Shown one piece after another: positions 8,495 to 16,603 of a stretch of DNA of 64,000 nt. The first letter of the stretch is position 1. Each line of letters starts with the position of its first letter. The stretch lies in assembly GCF_000423225.1 (NCBI RefSeq), contig NZ_AUHO01000006.1:248001-312000 (forward strand), read 5' to 3'. Source of the stretch: Kaistia adipata DSM 17808 (lineage in GTDB: Bacteria > Pseudomonadota > Alphaproteobacteria > Rhizobiales > Kaistiaceae). The notes under the pieces are model-generated. The model was not told the origin of the DNA and made no database searches. It saw only the letters and a list, made by a program, of their open reading frames with translations. A program made the translations under genes and the position numbers.

Positions 8495-10092
8495 TGAAGA
8501 GCTTCCGCACGACGCTGCTGATGGCGGCGCTTTCCACGACCGTGCTGGCGACGGCCCCGGCCTATGCCGAGACGGTGCTGCGCCTTGACGAGGTGCCGGT
8601 CGGCGAACTCGACCCGGCCAAGGCGTCGGACTATGCCGACTCGATTCTGATGTTCAACGTCTACGACACGCTGGTGCAGCCTTCCGCTGGCAAGCCCGGC
8701 ATGGAGCCGATGCTGGCCGCGAGCTGGACGGTCGACGGCAACGTCTACACCTTCACGCTGCGCGACGACGTCAAGTTCCACTCCGGCAACCCGCTCACCG
8801 CCGAGGACGTGGTCTATTCCTACGACCGCATGATCGCGCTGGGGCAGGGATTCTCGCATCTGTTCGCCGAGAGCGTCGACAAGGTCGAGGCAACGGACCC
8901 GAAGACGGTCAAGTTCACGCTGAAGGGGCCGTTCTCGCCCTTCCTGGCCTCGCTCGTCCGCCTGCCGGTCATCGATTCCAAGCTCGCCCGGTCGCATCAG
9001 GCCGAGGGCAAGTACGGCGCGTTCGGCGATTATTCGGAAGCTTGGCTGTCGGCCAACGACGCCGGCTCGGGCGCCTATGTCGTCGAGAGCCAGAACCCGC
9101 AGGCCGAGACGGCACTCGCCAAGTTCCCCGGCTATTTCCAGGGCGCGACGCCGAAGTCGCCCGACAAGGTCAAGTTCCGCTACGGCCTCGAGGCCTCGAC
9201 CGTCCGCGCCTTGCTGTCCAAGGGCGAGCATGACATCGCCTCGCAGTGGCTGCCGCCCGAGGTCGCCAAGGCGCTCGCCGCCGAAGAGACCATGCAGCTC
9301 CTGACCGAGACCGGCACCAACGTGTTCTACATCAAGCTGAACACGGCGAAGGCGCCGCTCGACGACGTGCACTGCCGTCGCGCGCTGACCTATGCCTTCG
9401 ACTACGCGACCGCGCACAAGATGATCGCCGTGACCGACAAGGTCTCGCTCGGCAATCCGGCCAACGGCCCGATCCCGAAGGGCATGCTCGGCTCCTCCAC
9501 CACCGTGCCTGACTTTGCGCAGGACATGGAGAAGGCCAAGGCCGAGCTGGCGCAGTGCAAGTACAAGCCGGCCGAGACGCCCCTGGAGATCTCCTGGATC
9601 GCCGAAGTGCCGCTCGAAGAGCGCTTCGCGCTGCTGATGCAGGCGAACTTCTCGCAGCTCGGCTTCAAGCCCGAGGTCAAGCGCGTGCCGTGGGCGCTGT
9701 TCACCGAGATGGTGACCAAGCCCGAGACGACGCCGAACATCTCGCAGATCTCCAACAGCGCCACGACGCCGGATCCGGACTCGCTGCTGTTCAACACCTA
9801 CCACTCGTCGGCCAAGGGCACCTGGCAGTCGCCGGAGTATCTCGAGGACGCCGAGGTCGACAAGCTGCTCGAGGCCGGCCGCGCCGAGACGGACCAGGCG
9901 AAGCGCCAGGCGATCTACGAGCAGCTGAGCCAGCGCCTGCGCGACCTCGCTCCGACGATCTATGCCTATGACCAGGTCGCGGTGTTCCCGGCGCGCAAGG
10001 CGGTCACCGTTCCGGCTCTGTCGGACGACGCCCACCGCTACGCGCTGTCTGGCTTCAGCTTCAATTTCCGCAACATGGAAATGGCGCAGTAG
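8494..10092 (+). CDS. ABC transporter substrate-binding protein, family 5 (dipeptide type)
   Basis: Periplasmic binding protein of 532 residues with a clear Sec signal peptide (cleavage after APAYA, residue 25). The SBP_bac_5 features LRDDVKFHSGNPLTAEDVVYSYDR and DPDSLLFNTYHSS are present. It is the first structural gene of the operon, followed by a strong hairpin, a repeat element and then the permeases. The family usually binds peptides, but with HyuA/HyuB downstream the ligand may be a hydantoin, oxoproline-like lactam or modified amino acid; this is inference. Confidence 0.93.
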   Translation: MKSFRTTLLMAALSTTVLATAPAYAETVLRLDEVPVGELDPAKASDYADSILMFNVYDTLVQPSAGKPGMEPMLAASWTVDGNVYTFTLRDDVKFHSGNPLTAEDVVYSYDRMIALGQGFSHLFAESVDKVEATDPKTVKFTLKGPFSPFLASLVRLPVIDSKLARSHQAEGKYGAFGDYSEAWLSANDAGSGAYVVESQNPQAETALAKFPGYFQGATPKSPDKVKFRYGLEASTVRALLSKGEHDIASQWLPPEVAKALAAEETMQLLTETGTNVFYIKLNTAKAPLDDVHCRRALTYAFDYATAHKMIAVTDKVSLGNPANGPIPKGMLGSSTTVPDFAQDMEKAKAELAQCKYKPAETPLEISWIAEVPLEERFALLMQANFSQLGFKPEVKRVPWALFTEMVTKPETTPNISQISNSATTPDPDSLLFNTYHSSAKGTWQSPEYLEDAEVDKLLEAGRAETDQAKRQAIYEQLSQRLRDLAPTIYAYDQVAVFPARKAVTVPALSDDAHRYALSGFSFNFRNMEMAQ

Positions 10093-10114
10093 TCGCAGGC
10101 TTGATCCAGACTTT

Positions 10115-10147
10115 CCGTGGGCGCGTTTTTATGGAACGCGCCCACGG
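10115..10147 (+). terminator. Strong hairpin between binding-protein and permease genes
   Basis: A perfect 13-bp stem (CCGTGGGCGCGTT / AACGCGCCCACGG) with a 7-base loop, 22 bases after the stop of the binding-protein gene and without a T-run. In binding-protein operons such hairpins typically protect the upstream mRNA and lower read-through into the permease genes. Confidence 0.6.
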
Positions 10148-10160
10148 CTGAACTTCTTCT

Positions 10161-10287
10161 TTCACCTCTCCCTGAGGGAGAGGTCGACGGCCGTAGGCCG
10201 GCGGGTGAGGGTTTACGGCCTCACCGGATGGTTCCCTAAACCCTCACCCGGAGCTTCGCTCCGACCTCTCCCTCAGGGAGAGGTGAA
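10161..10287 (+). repeat. 127-bp palindromic intergenic repeat, copy 1
   Basis: The element begins TTCACCTCTCCCTGAGGGAG and ends with its near inverse complement, GGGAGAGGTGAA. Inside are a 13-bp stem GGGTGAGGGTTTA / TAAACCCTCACCC and a small hairpin GGAGC-TTC-GCTCC. A copy of about 90% identity lies inverted at 49405-49531, and fragments are at 33564-33791 and 54640-54670. No coding capacity is expected. It resembles the small palindromic repeats common between genes in Hyphomicrobiales. Confidence 0.85.
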
Positions 10288-10314
10288 GCGCAGGACTCCA
10301 GCGAGCGGCTAGCA

Positions 10315-11343
10315 ATGTCGAACATCCTCAGATCCTTCCTGTACCGGCTCGGCGCCGCCCTGATCGTGATGATCGGCATCTCGATGCTGATCTTCGCGAT
10401 CGCGCGCGTCATGCCGGGCGATCCGGCGCGCATCGCGCTCGGCCCCAACGCCACCGCCGAACAGGTCGCGGCGCTGCGGCTCGAACGCCATCTCGATGCG
10501 CCCTTGCCGGTGCAGTACTGGGAGTTCGTCAAGTCGGTGGCGACGGGCGACCTCGGCAAGTCGCTCTATACCAACCGCCCGGTGACGACCGACATCGCGC
10601 AGTTCCTGCCGGCGACGCTGGAGCTGGTCTTCGTCTCCGGCATCCTGATGATCCTGATCGGCCTGCCGATCGGTATTCTCTCGGCGCATTATCGTGGTCG
10701 CTTTCCCGATCACGTCGGGCGGCTGATCTCGCTGCTCGGCGTCTGCACGCCGGCCTTCGTCTGGGGCGTGATCCTGCAGCTGGTGCTCGGCTATTTCTGG
10801 GGCTGGTTCCCGATCGAGGGCCAGCTCAGCCAGTCGGTCACGGCGCCGCCGGCCGTCACCGGTTTCATGCTGATCGACATGGCGCTCGCCGGCAACGGCG
10901 CGGGCTTCCTCGACGCGCTGCATCACCTGATCCTGCCGGCGCTGGCGCTGGCCATGTCGGGCCTCGGCCAGACGGCGCGGCTGACGCGCTCGAACATGAA
11001 CGAGGTCTATGAGCGGCCCTATGTCGAGATGGCGCGTGCCTACGGCTTTCCCGGCCGCCGCATCGCCATGCGCTACGGCTTCCGCCCGGCCCTGATCCCG
11101 ACGCTGACCATCCTCGGGCTCGAATTCGCGGCCATGCTCGGCAATGCCTTCCTGGTCGAGAAGGTGTTCGGCTGGCCCGGCCTGTCGCGCTATGGCGTCG
11201 AGGTGATCCTGCGCAAGGACCTGGATGCCATCGTCGGCACCGTGCTGGTGATCGCCGCCGCCTTCCTGATCGTCAACATCATCGTCGACATCCTGGTCAA
11301 CATCATCAACCCGCGCATCCGTCTCGCGGCGGGGAGGGCCTGA
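10315..11343 (+). CDS. ABC transporter permease, DppB type
   Basis: Inner-membrane permease of 342 residues with six predicted membrane segments. The family N-terminus is clear (LYRLGAALIVMIGISMLIFA, then RVMPGDPA), and the EAA loop is at about residues 225-255 (YVEMARAYGFPGRR). It follows the repeat element; the other transporter genes follow with gaps of three or fewer bases. It pairs with the DppC-type permease to form the channel. Confidence 0.95.
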   Translation: MSNILRSFLYRLGAALIVMIGISMLIFAIARVMPGDPARIALGPNATAEQVAALRLERHLDAPLPVQYWEFVKSVATGDLGKSLYTNRPVTTDIAQFLPATLELVFVSGILMILIGLPIGILSAHYRGRFPDHVGRLISLLGVCTPAFVWGVILQLVLGYFWGWFPIEGQLSQSVTAPPAVTGFMLIDMALAGNGAGFLDALHHLILPALALAMSGLGQTARLTRSNMNEVYERPYVEMARAYGFPGRRIAMRYGFRPALIPTLTILGLEFAAMLGNAFLVEKVFGWPGLSRYGVEVILRKDLDAIVGTVLVIAAAFLIVNIIVDILVNIINPRIRLAAGRA

Positions 11344-11346
11344 GTC

Positions 11347-12225
11347 ATGTCGGAACCCGATAGCCCCGTCATCGCGTCGCGGACGCGCACCCGCTCCAAG
11401 GCCTGGGCCGCGTTCAGCGCCGACCCGCTCTCGCTGGCGGGCCTGGTCCTCGTCGCCGCGATCGTCCTGCTCGCGATCTTCGCGCCCTTCGTCACGCCCT
11501 ATCCCGACCATGTCGGCCCGACCGGCGACTTCACGGCGATGACGGCGGCGCCGAGCGGCGCGTTCTGGTTCGGCACCGACATGATCGGCCGCGACCTCTT
11601 CACCCGCATCATCTTCGGCTACCGCCTGTCGCTGATCATGGCGATCGTCGTGCTCGCCATCGCGGTGCCGATCGGCGTCATCGTCGGGCTCGTCGCCGGC
11701 TACAAGGGCGGCTGGACCGACTACATCCTGATGCGGATCACCGACGTGTTCCTGGCGATCCCGCCACTCGTGCTCGCCATGGCGATCATGGGTTTCCTGG
11801 AGCCGACGCTGCTGAACGGCATGCTCGCCATCACCGCCATGTGGTGGCCCTGGTATGCGCGGCTGATCTACAACGTCACCCGCGCCGAGGCGCAGGAGGG
11901 CTATGTGCTGGCCGCCGAGACGGTGGGCGCCTCGACCGCGCACATCCTGTTCCGCGAGATCCTGCCGAACTGCTGGCCGTCGATCCTGACCAAGATGACG
12001 CTCGATGTCGGCTTTGTCATCCTAATGGCCTCGTCGCTCTCCTTCCTCGGCCTCGGCGTGCAGCCGCCGACCCCGGACCTCGGTTCGATGGTCGCCGATG
12101 GCGCCAAGTACATGCCCGACGCTTGGTGGCTGACGGTTTTCCCGGCGATCGCGATCCTGCTCGTCGTGCTCGGCTTCAACCTGGTCGGCGACGGCCTGCG
12201 CGAAGCCTTCGAGGCGGAGGGCTGA
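11347..12225 (+). CDS. ABC transporter permease, DppC type
   Basis: A 292-residue inner-membrane protein with the N-terminal segment typical of DppC/OppC (SLAGLVLVAAIVLLAIFAPF), followed by FGTDMIGRDLFTRIIFGYR. The EAA loop is near residue 185 (GYVLAAETVGASTAHILFRE). Three bases separate it from the preceding permease stop and one base from the next ATG, so the four transporter genes are co-translated. Confidence 0.95.
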   Translation: MSEPDSPVIASRTRTRSKAWAAFSADPLSLAGLVLVAAIVLLAIFAPFVTPYPDHVGPTGDFTAMTAAPSGAFWFGTDMIGRDLFTRIIFGYRLSLIMAIVVLAIAVPIGVIVGLVAGYKGGWTDYILMRITDVFLAIPPLVLAMAIMGFLEPTLLNGMLAITAMWWPWYARLIYNVTRAEAQEGYVLAAETVGASTAHILFREILPNCWPSILTKMTLDVGFVILMASSLSFLGLGVQPPTPDLGSMVADGAKYMPDAWWLTVFPAIAILLVVLGFNLVGDGLREAFEAEG

Positions 12226-12226
12226 G

Positions 12227-13129
12227 ATGCCGGACAACACGCAGAAGCCCGTCCTCGCCATCCGCGACCTCCGCGTCGCCTTCGGCGACCGCCGGCATGC
12301 GACGGAGGTGCTGCACGGCATCTCCATGCATATCCGCGCCGGCGAGAAGGTAGCGCTCGTCGGCGAGAGCGGCTCCGGCAAGTCGGTGACCGTGCGCCTC
12401 GCCATGGGTCTGCTGCAGGACCAGAAGCGCACCCATGTCGCGGGGCATATCTGGTTCGACGGCATCGACGCGGCGAAGGGCGGTCCTGAAGTCGCCAGGC
12501 GGCGGGGCAATCGCGTCGCCATGATCTTCCAGGACCCGACCTCGGCGCTCAACCCGACCTTCAAGATCCGCGGCCAGTTCCGCGACGTGCTCCGCTCCGG
12601 CGACCGCTCGATCTCTAAGGCGGATGCCGACCGGCGCGCGGAGGCGGCGCTCGCCGAGGTGTCGATCCCCGATCCGAAGCGGGCGCTCGATTCCTACGCG
12701 TTCCAGCTTTCCGGCGGCATGAACCAGCGCGTCATGATCGCCATGGCGCTGGCCAACCGGCCGCAGCTCCTGATCGCCGACGAGCCGGGCACGGCGCTCG
12801 ACGTGACTGTGCAGGCGCAGACGCTGAAGCTGATGCACGAGATGACCGAGCGGACGGGCACGTCGGTGCTGCTGATCTCGCACAATCTCGGCGTGGTGCG
12901 TGAATTCGCCGACCGCGTCTATGTCATCTATCGCGGCCGCATCGTCGAGCACGGCACGACGGCGCAGCTGTTCCACGATCCGCGCCATCCCTATACGCGG
13001 GCGCTGCTCGCCGCGATCCCGAAGATCTCGGGCGGCGGCCTGCCGGACCTGCCGGAGCGCAGTCCCGATTTCGAGAATCCGCTCATCGTGCACGAGGGTT
13101 GCGGCGAGCCGACGGAGGCCTTCGCATGA
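12227..13129 (+). CDS. ABC transporter ATP-binding protein, DppD type
   Basis: Cytosolic ATPase of 300 residues. Walker A GESGSGKS is near residue 46, the signature is LSGGMNQR, Walker B is LLIADEP and the switch His is in LLISHNLG. The C-terminal oligopeptide/dipeptide extension is present but short. Its last four bases overlap the next gene (ATGA at 13126-13129). Confidence 0.95.
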   Translation: MPDNTQKPVLAIRDLRVAFGDRRHATEVLHGISMHIRAGEKVALVGESGSGKSVTVRLAMGLLQDQKRTHVAGHIWFDGIDAAKGGPEVARRRGNRVAMIFQDPTSALNPTFKIRGQFRDVLRSGDRSISKADADRRAEAALAEVSIPDPKRALDSYAFQLSGGMNQRVMIAMALANRPQLLIADEPGTALDVTVQAQTLKLMHEMTERTGTSVLLISHNLGVVREFADRVYVIYRGRIVEHGTTAQLFHDPRHPYTRALLAAIPKISGGGLPDLPERSPDFENPLIVHEGCGEPTEAFA

Positions 13130-13962
13130 CCCGCGACATGAGCGCGCCGATCCTCGAACTCGACCATCTCGGCAAGGTGTTCGCCGCCGATGGCCACAGC
13201 GTCACGGCGCTCGATGATGTCTCGATCGCCTTCGAGCGCGGCGAATGCCACGCCATCGTCGGCGAGAGCGGCTCGGGCAAGACGACGCTCGCCAATATGG
13301 TGCTGGGCCTCCTCGGCGCGACGTCGGGCGAGATCCGCTTCAACGGCAAGCCGCTCGGCCGCAGCCGCACGCGCGACCAGAAGCGCGCGATCCAGCTGGT
13401 GCAGCAGAACCCGCTCTCGGCGTTGAACCCGCGCCGCAGCGTCGGCGCCTCGATCCGCCTGCCGCTCGACGTGCATGGCCTCGGCCGCGCCTCCGAGCGC
13501 AACGGGCGGGTCGCCTCGCTGCTGGAGGAAGTCGGGCTCGAGGCGGCGCATGCCCGCCGCTCGCCGCGCGGCCTTTCCGGCGGCCAGCGCCAGCGGATCG
13601 CGATCGCCCGCGCGCTCGCCTGCGAGCCGGAGCTGCTGGTGCTCGACGAGCCGACCTCTGCGCTCGACGTGCTGGTGCAGGCGCGGGTGCTCCAGCTGCT
13701 GCAGCGCCTGCGCGAAGAGCGCGGACTGACTTACCTCTTCATCACGCATGACCTCGCGGTCGTGCGCGCCATCGCCGACCGGGTGAGCGTGTTCCAGAAG
13801 GGACGCCTCGTCGAGACGGGCCCGGTCGAGGCCATCTTCTCCGATCCGAAGAGCGCCTATACGCGCGAACTGATCGGAGCCATTCCCGTCGTCACGGAGG
13901 CCGAGGCCGCACTGCGCGCCGAAATCCGAGCCGGAACGGATGTTCCCGCCGGGGCCGAATAG
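13126..13962 (+). CDS. ABC transporter ATP-binding protein, DppF type
   Basis: Second ATPase of the transporter, 278 residues from the ATG at 13126, chosen because GGAGG lies seven bases upstream and because it gives the usual ATGA overlap. Walker A is GESGSGKTTL, the signature LSGGQRQR, Walker B LLVLDEP and the switch LFITHD. The two different ATPases, two permeases and the binding protein make a complete importer. Confidence 0.95.
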   Translation: MTRDMSAPILELDHLGKVFAADGHSVTALDDVSIAFERGECHAIVGESGSGKTTLANMVLGLLGATSGEIRFNGKPLGRSRTRDQKRAIQLVQQNPLSALNPRRSVGASIRLPLDVHGLGRASERNGRVASLLEEVGLEAAHARRSPRGLSGGQRQRIAIARALACEPELLVLDEPTSALDVLVQARVLQLLQRLREERGLTYLFITHDLAVVRAIADRVSVFQKGRLVETGPVEAIFSDPKSAYTRELIGAIPVVTEAEAALRAEIRAGTDVPAGAE

Positions 13963-13974
13963 GAAGGAACTACC

Positions 13975-14523
13975 ATGACTCTCGCACAGCAGCCCGATCC
14001 CGTGGCGGATCGCCAGGCCTGGGACGAACTCATCGCGGCCCTCGGCGCCGGCGACCAGCCGACCGCGACGCTCGCCAAGGTCGAGGAGCTCTACCAGCGC
14101 GAAGTCGGCGCGATCATCTTCACCGTGATGAACGCCGATATCGCCTCGGGCATGTCGCGCCGCCTCTACTCGAACCATCCGGTGGAATATCCGACCTCCG
14201 GCTACAAGCAGTCGGCCGCCGGCAAGTGGAACGACCTCGTGATCGGCGAGAAGAAGCCCTATGTCGCCAACACGATCGAGGAGATCGCGACGGTCTTCCA
14301 TGACTATGAGCTGATCGAGCAGCTCGGCTGCGGCTCCTGCATCAACGTGCCCGTCGTGTTCGGCGGCGAGGTGATCGGCACCATCAACATCCTCGACAAG
14401 ACCGGCGCCTACACGCCCGACAAGGTCGAGCGCGCCATGGCGCTGCGCCCGTTCGCGGCGATCGGCATCCTGGCCGCCACCGTCACCGAGCAGGCATCGC
14501 AGATGCGCGAGGGAAAGAACTGA
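13975..14523 (+). CDS. Stand-alone GAF-domain protein
   Basis: A 182-residue protein that is almost entirely one GAF fold, with no HTH, kinase or cyclase partner domain. It begins 12 bases after the ATPase gene with GGAAGG before the ATG, and ends one base before hyuA. A segment near residue 122 holds two Cys (LGCGSCINVPVV), followed by GEVIGTINILD. GAF domains bind small ligands, and one family (free methionine-R-sulfoxide reductase) is an enzyme using Cys residues. Whether this one senses, carries or converts the operon's substrate is not known. Confidence 0.85.
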   Translation: MTLAQQPDPVADRQAWDELIAALGAGDQPTATLAKVEELYQREVGAIIFTVMNADIASGMSRRLYSNHPVEYPTSGYKQSAAGKWNDLVIGEKKPYVANTIEEIATVFHDYELIEQLGCGSCINVPVVFGGEVIGTINILDKTGAYTPDKVERAMALRPFAAIGILAATVTEQASQMREGKN

Positions 14524-14524
14524 G

Positions 14525-16600
14525 ATGAGCGACAAGACGATCCGCGTCGCCACCGACGTCGGCGGCACCTTCACCGACCTCGTCTATTTCGAGACCGACA
14601 ACGCGACCGGCCAGCAGACCGTCCGCACGGCGAAATCCGACACGACGCCGCCGAATTTCGAACAGGGCGTTCTCAACGTGCTCGCCAAGGCCGATGTCGA
14701 TCCCGCCGACATTGCCTTCTTCGCGCATGGCACCACCGTCGTCATCAACGCGCTGACCGAGCGCAAGGGCGCCAAGACGGCGCTGATCACGACCGAAGGC
14801 TTTCGTGACGTGCTGGAGATCGCGCGCGGCAACCGGCCCGATTTCTTCAACCTGCAATATGTGAAGCCGCAGTCCTTCGTGCCGCGCTATCTCTGCCGCG
14901 AGGTGCCCGGCCGCATCGCCTATACGGGCGAGGAGCGGACGCCGCTCGACCTTTCCGGCCTGCCGGCGATCCTGGAGGATTTCCGCGCCGAGGGCGTCGA
15001 CGCGATCGCGATCTGCCTGCTGCACGCCTATGCCGATCCCCGGCACGAGCAGGCGGTCGCCGCCGAGATCCGCAAGCTCTGGCCGGAGGTCTCGGTCGTC
15101 GCCTCGCACCAGATCACCCGCGAATGGCGCGAATATGAGCGCGCCTCGACGACGGTGTTGTCGGCCTATGTGCAGCCGGTCGCCAGCCGCTATCTCGGCC
15201 GGCTCGAGGACGGGCTCGCCTCGAAGGATTTCGGCGGCCAGCTCTACGTCATGCAGTCGAACTGCGGCGTCGACACGCTGTCGGCGACGCGCGAGATCCC
15301 GATCACCATGGTCGAGAGCGGCCCGGCCTCCGGCTTCTGGGGCGCAGCCGAGCTCGGCCGTATCATCGGCGAGAAGAACGTGCTGGCGCTCGACATCGGC
15401 GGCACCACGGCGAAGTGCTCGCTGATCGAGAACGGCCATGTGAAGATCATGACCGACTACTGGATCGAGCGCGACCGCACCGCGTCAGGCTATCCGATCA
15501 TGGTGCCGGTGGTCGACCTGGTCGAGATCGGCAATGGCGGCGGCTCGATCGCCTGGGTCGATGATTTCGGCAAGCTGCATGTCGGCCCGCAATCGGCCGG
15601 CGCTCTGCCGGGTCCGGCGGCCTATGCGCGCGGCGGCACGCAGGCGACGACGACCGACGCGAACCTGGCGCTCGGCCGCATCGACAAGGACTATTTCTGC
15701 GGCGGCACGATCACGGCCGACATGGCCGCGGTCGAAGGCGCGCTGAATGCGCTCGCGGAAAAGCTCGGGCTTTCGCCGATCGAGGCGGCGCGCGGCATCC
15801 TGCGCATCGCCAACAACAACATGATCAACGCGCTGAAGCTGGTGTCGCTCAACCGCGGCCACGATCCACGCGACTTCACGCTGGTCGCCTTCGGCGGCGG
15901 CGGCGCCATGCATGCGGTGGCGCTCGCCACCGAGCTCGGCATGAAGAAGGTGGTCATCCCGCGCGGCGCCTCGGTGTTCTCCGCCTGGGGCATGATGATG
16001 TCCGATCTCCGCCGCGACTTCTTCGTGTCGCGCCTGATCGAGGCGGGGGCCGGCCGTGCCGCGGCGCTGGAAGCGCTGCTGCACGAGACGAAGGAACGCG
16101 CCGTCTCGCAGTTCGTCGCCGAGGGCGTCGATGCCGGCAAGGTGAAGCTGGTGGCCTTCGTCAAGTGCCGCTACCAGAACCAGGAGCACGCGGTCGAGGT
16201 CGAGTTCCAGGGCGGTCGCGTCGACGCGGCGTCGATCGCTGCGATGATCGACACGTTCCACACGGCCTATGAGCGCGAATACACCTATCGCCTCGACGCG
16301 CCGGTGGAGATCGTCGGCCTGCATCTCGTCGCTTCGGCCGAGGTCGGCAAGCTCGAGATGAACGCGCTCCCGACGACGGGCGCGACGCTCGACCAGGCGG
16401 TGAAGAGCCGCCGCGACGTCGACTACGCGCTCGAAGGCGTGCACGAGGCGACGATCTACGACCTCGCCAAGCTGGAGCCCGGCATGCGCTTCGATGGCCC
16501 TGCCATCCTGGAGGATTCCGGCACCACCGTGGTGATCCACCCGGGCAACCGCGTGTCCATCGACGCCTATGGCAACACCCACATCGAACTGGGGGCCTGA
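14525..16600 (+). CDS. hyuA: Hydantoinase/oxoprolinase family protein, subunit A
   Basis: ATP-dependent ring-opening subunit of the N-methylhydantoinase/5-oxoprolinase/acetone carboxylase superfamily, 691 residues. The actin-like nucleotide motif VATDVGGTFTDLVYF is at residues 8-22, and a second one, LALDIGGTTAKCSLI, is near 288. FGGGGAMHAVAL marks the later nucleotide-binding loop. The frame fits a single-subunit HyuA, not the fused long oxoprolinase. It is paired with HyuB three bases downstream. The substrate class (cyclic amide, lactam or ketone) is not determined by sequence. Confidence 0.93.
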   Translation: MSDKTIRVATDVGGTFTDLVYFETDNATGQQTVRTAKSDTTPPNFEQGVLNVLAKADVDPADIAFFAHGTTVVINALTERKGAKTALITTEGFRDVLEIARGNRPDFFNLQYVKPQSFVPRYLCREVPGRIAYTGEERTPLDLSGLPAILEDFRAEGVDAIAICLLHAYADPRHEQAVAAEIRKLWPEVSVVASHQITREWREYERASTTVLSAYVQPVASRYLGRLEDGLASKDFGGQLYVMQSNCGVDTLSATREIPITMVESGPASGFWGAAELGRIIGEKNVLALDIGGTTAKCSLIENGHVKIMTDYWIERDRTASGYPIMVPVVDLVEIGNGGGSIAWVDDFGKLHVGPQSAGALPGPAAYARGGTQATTTDANLALGRIDKDYFCGGTITADMAAVEGALNALAEKLGLSPIEAARGILRIANNNMINALKLVSLNRGHDPRDFTLVAFGGGGAMHAVALATELGMKKVVIPRGASVFSAWGMMMSDLRRDFFVSRLIEAGAGRAAALEALLHETKERAVSQFVAEGVDAGKVKLVAFVKCRYQNQEHAVEVEFQGGRVDAASIAAMIDTFHTAYEREYTYRLDAPVEIVGLHLVASAEVGKLEMNALPTTGATLDQAVKSRRDVDYALEGVHEATIYDLAKLEPGMRFDGPAILEDSGTTVVIHPGNRVSIDAYGNTHIELGA

Positions 16601-16603
16601 CCT

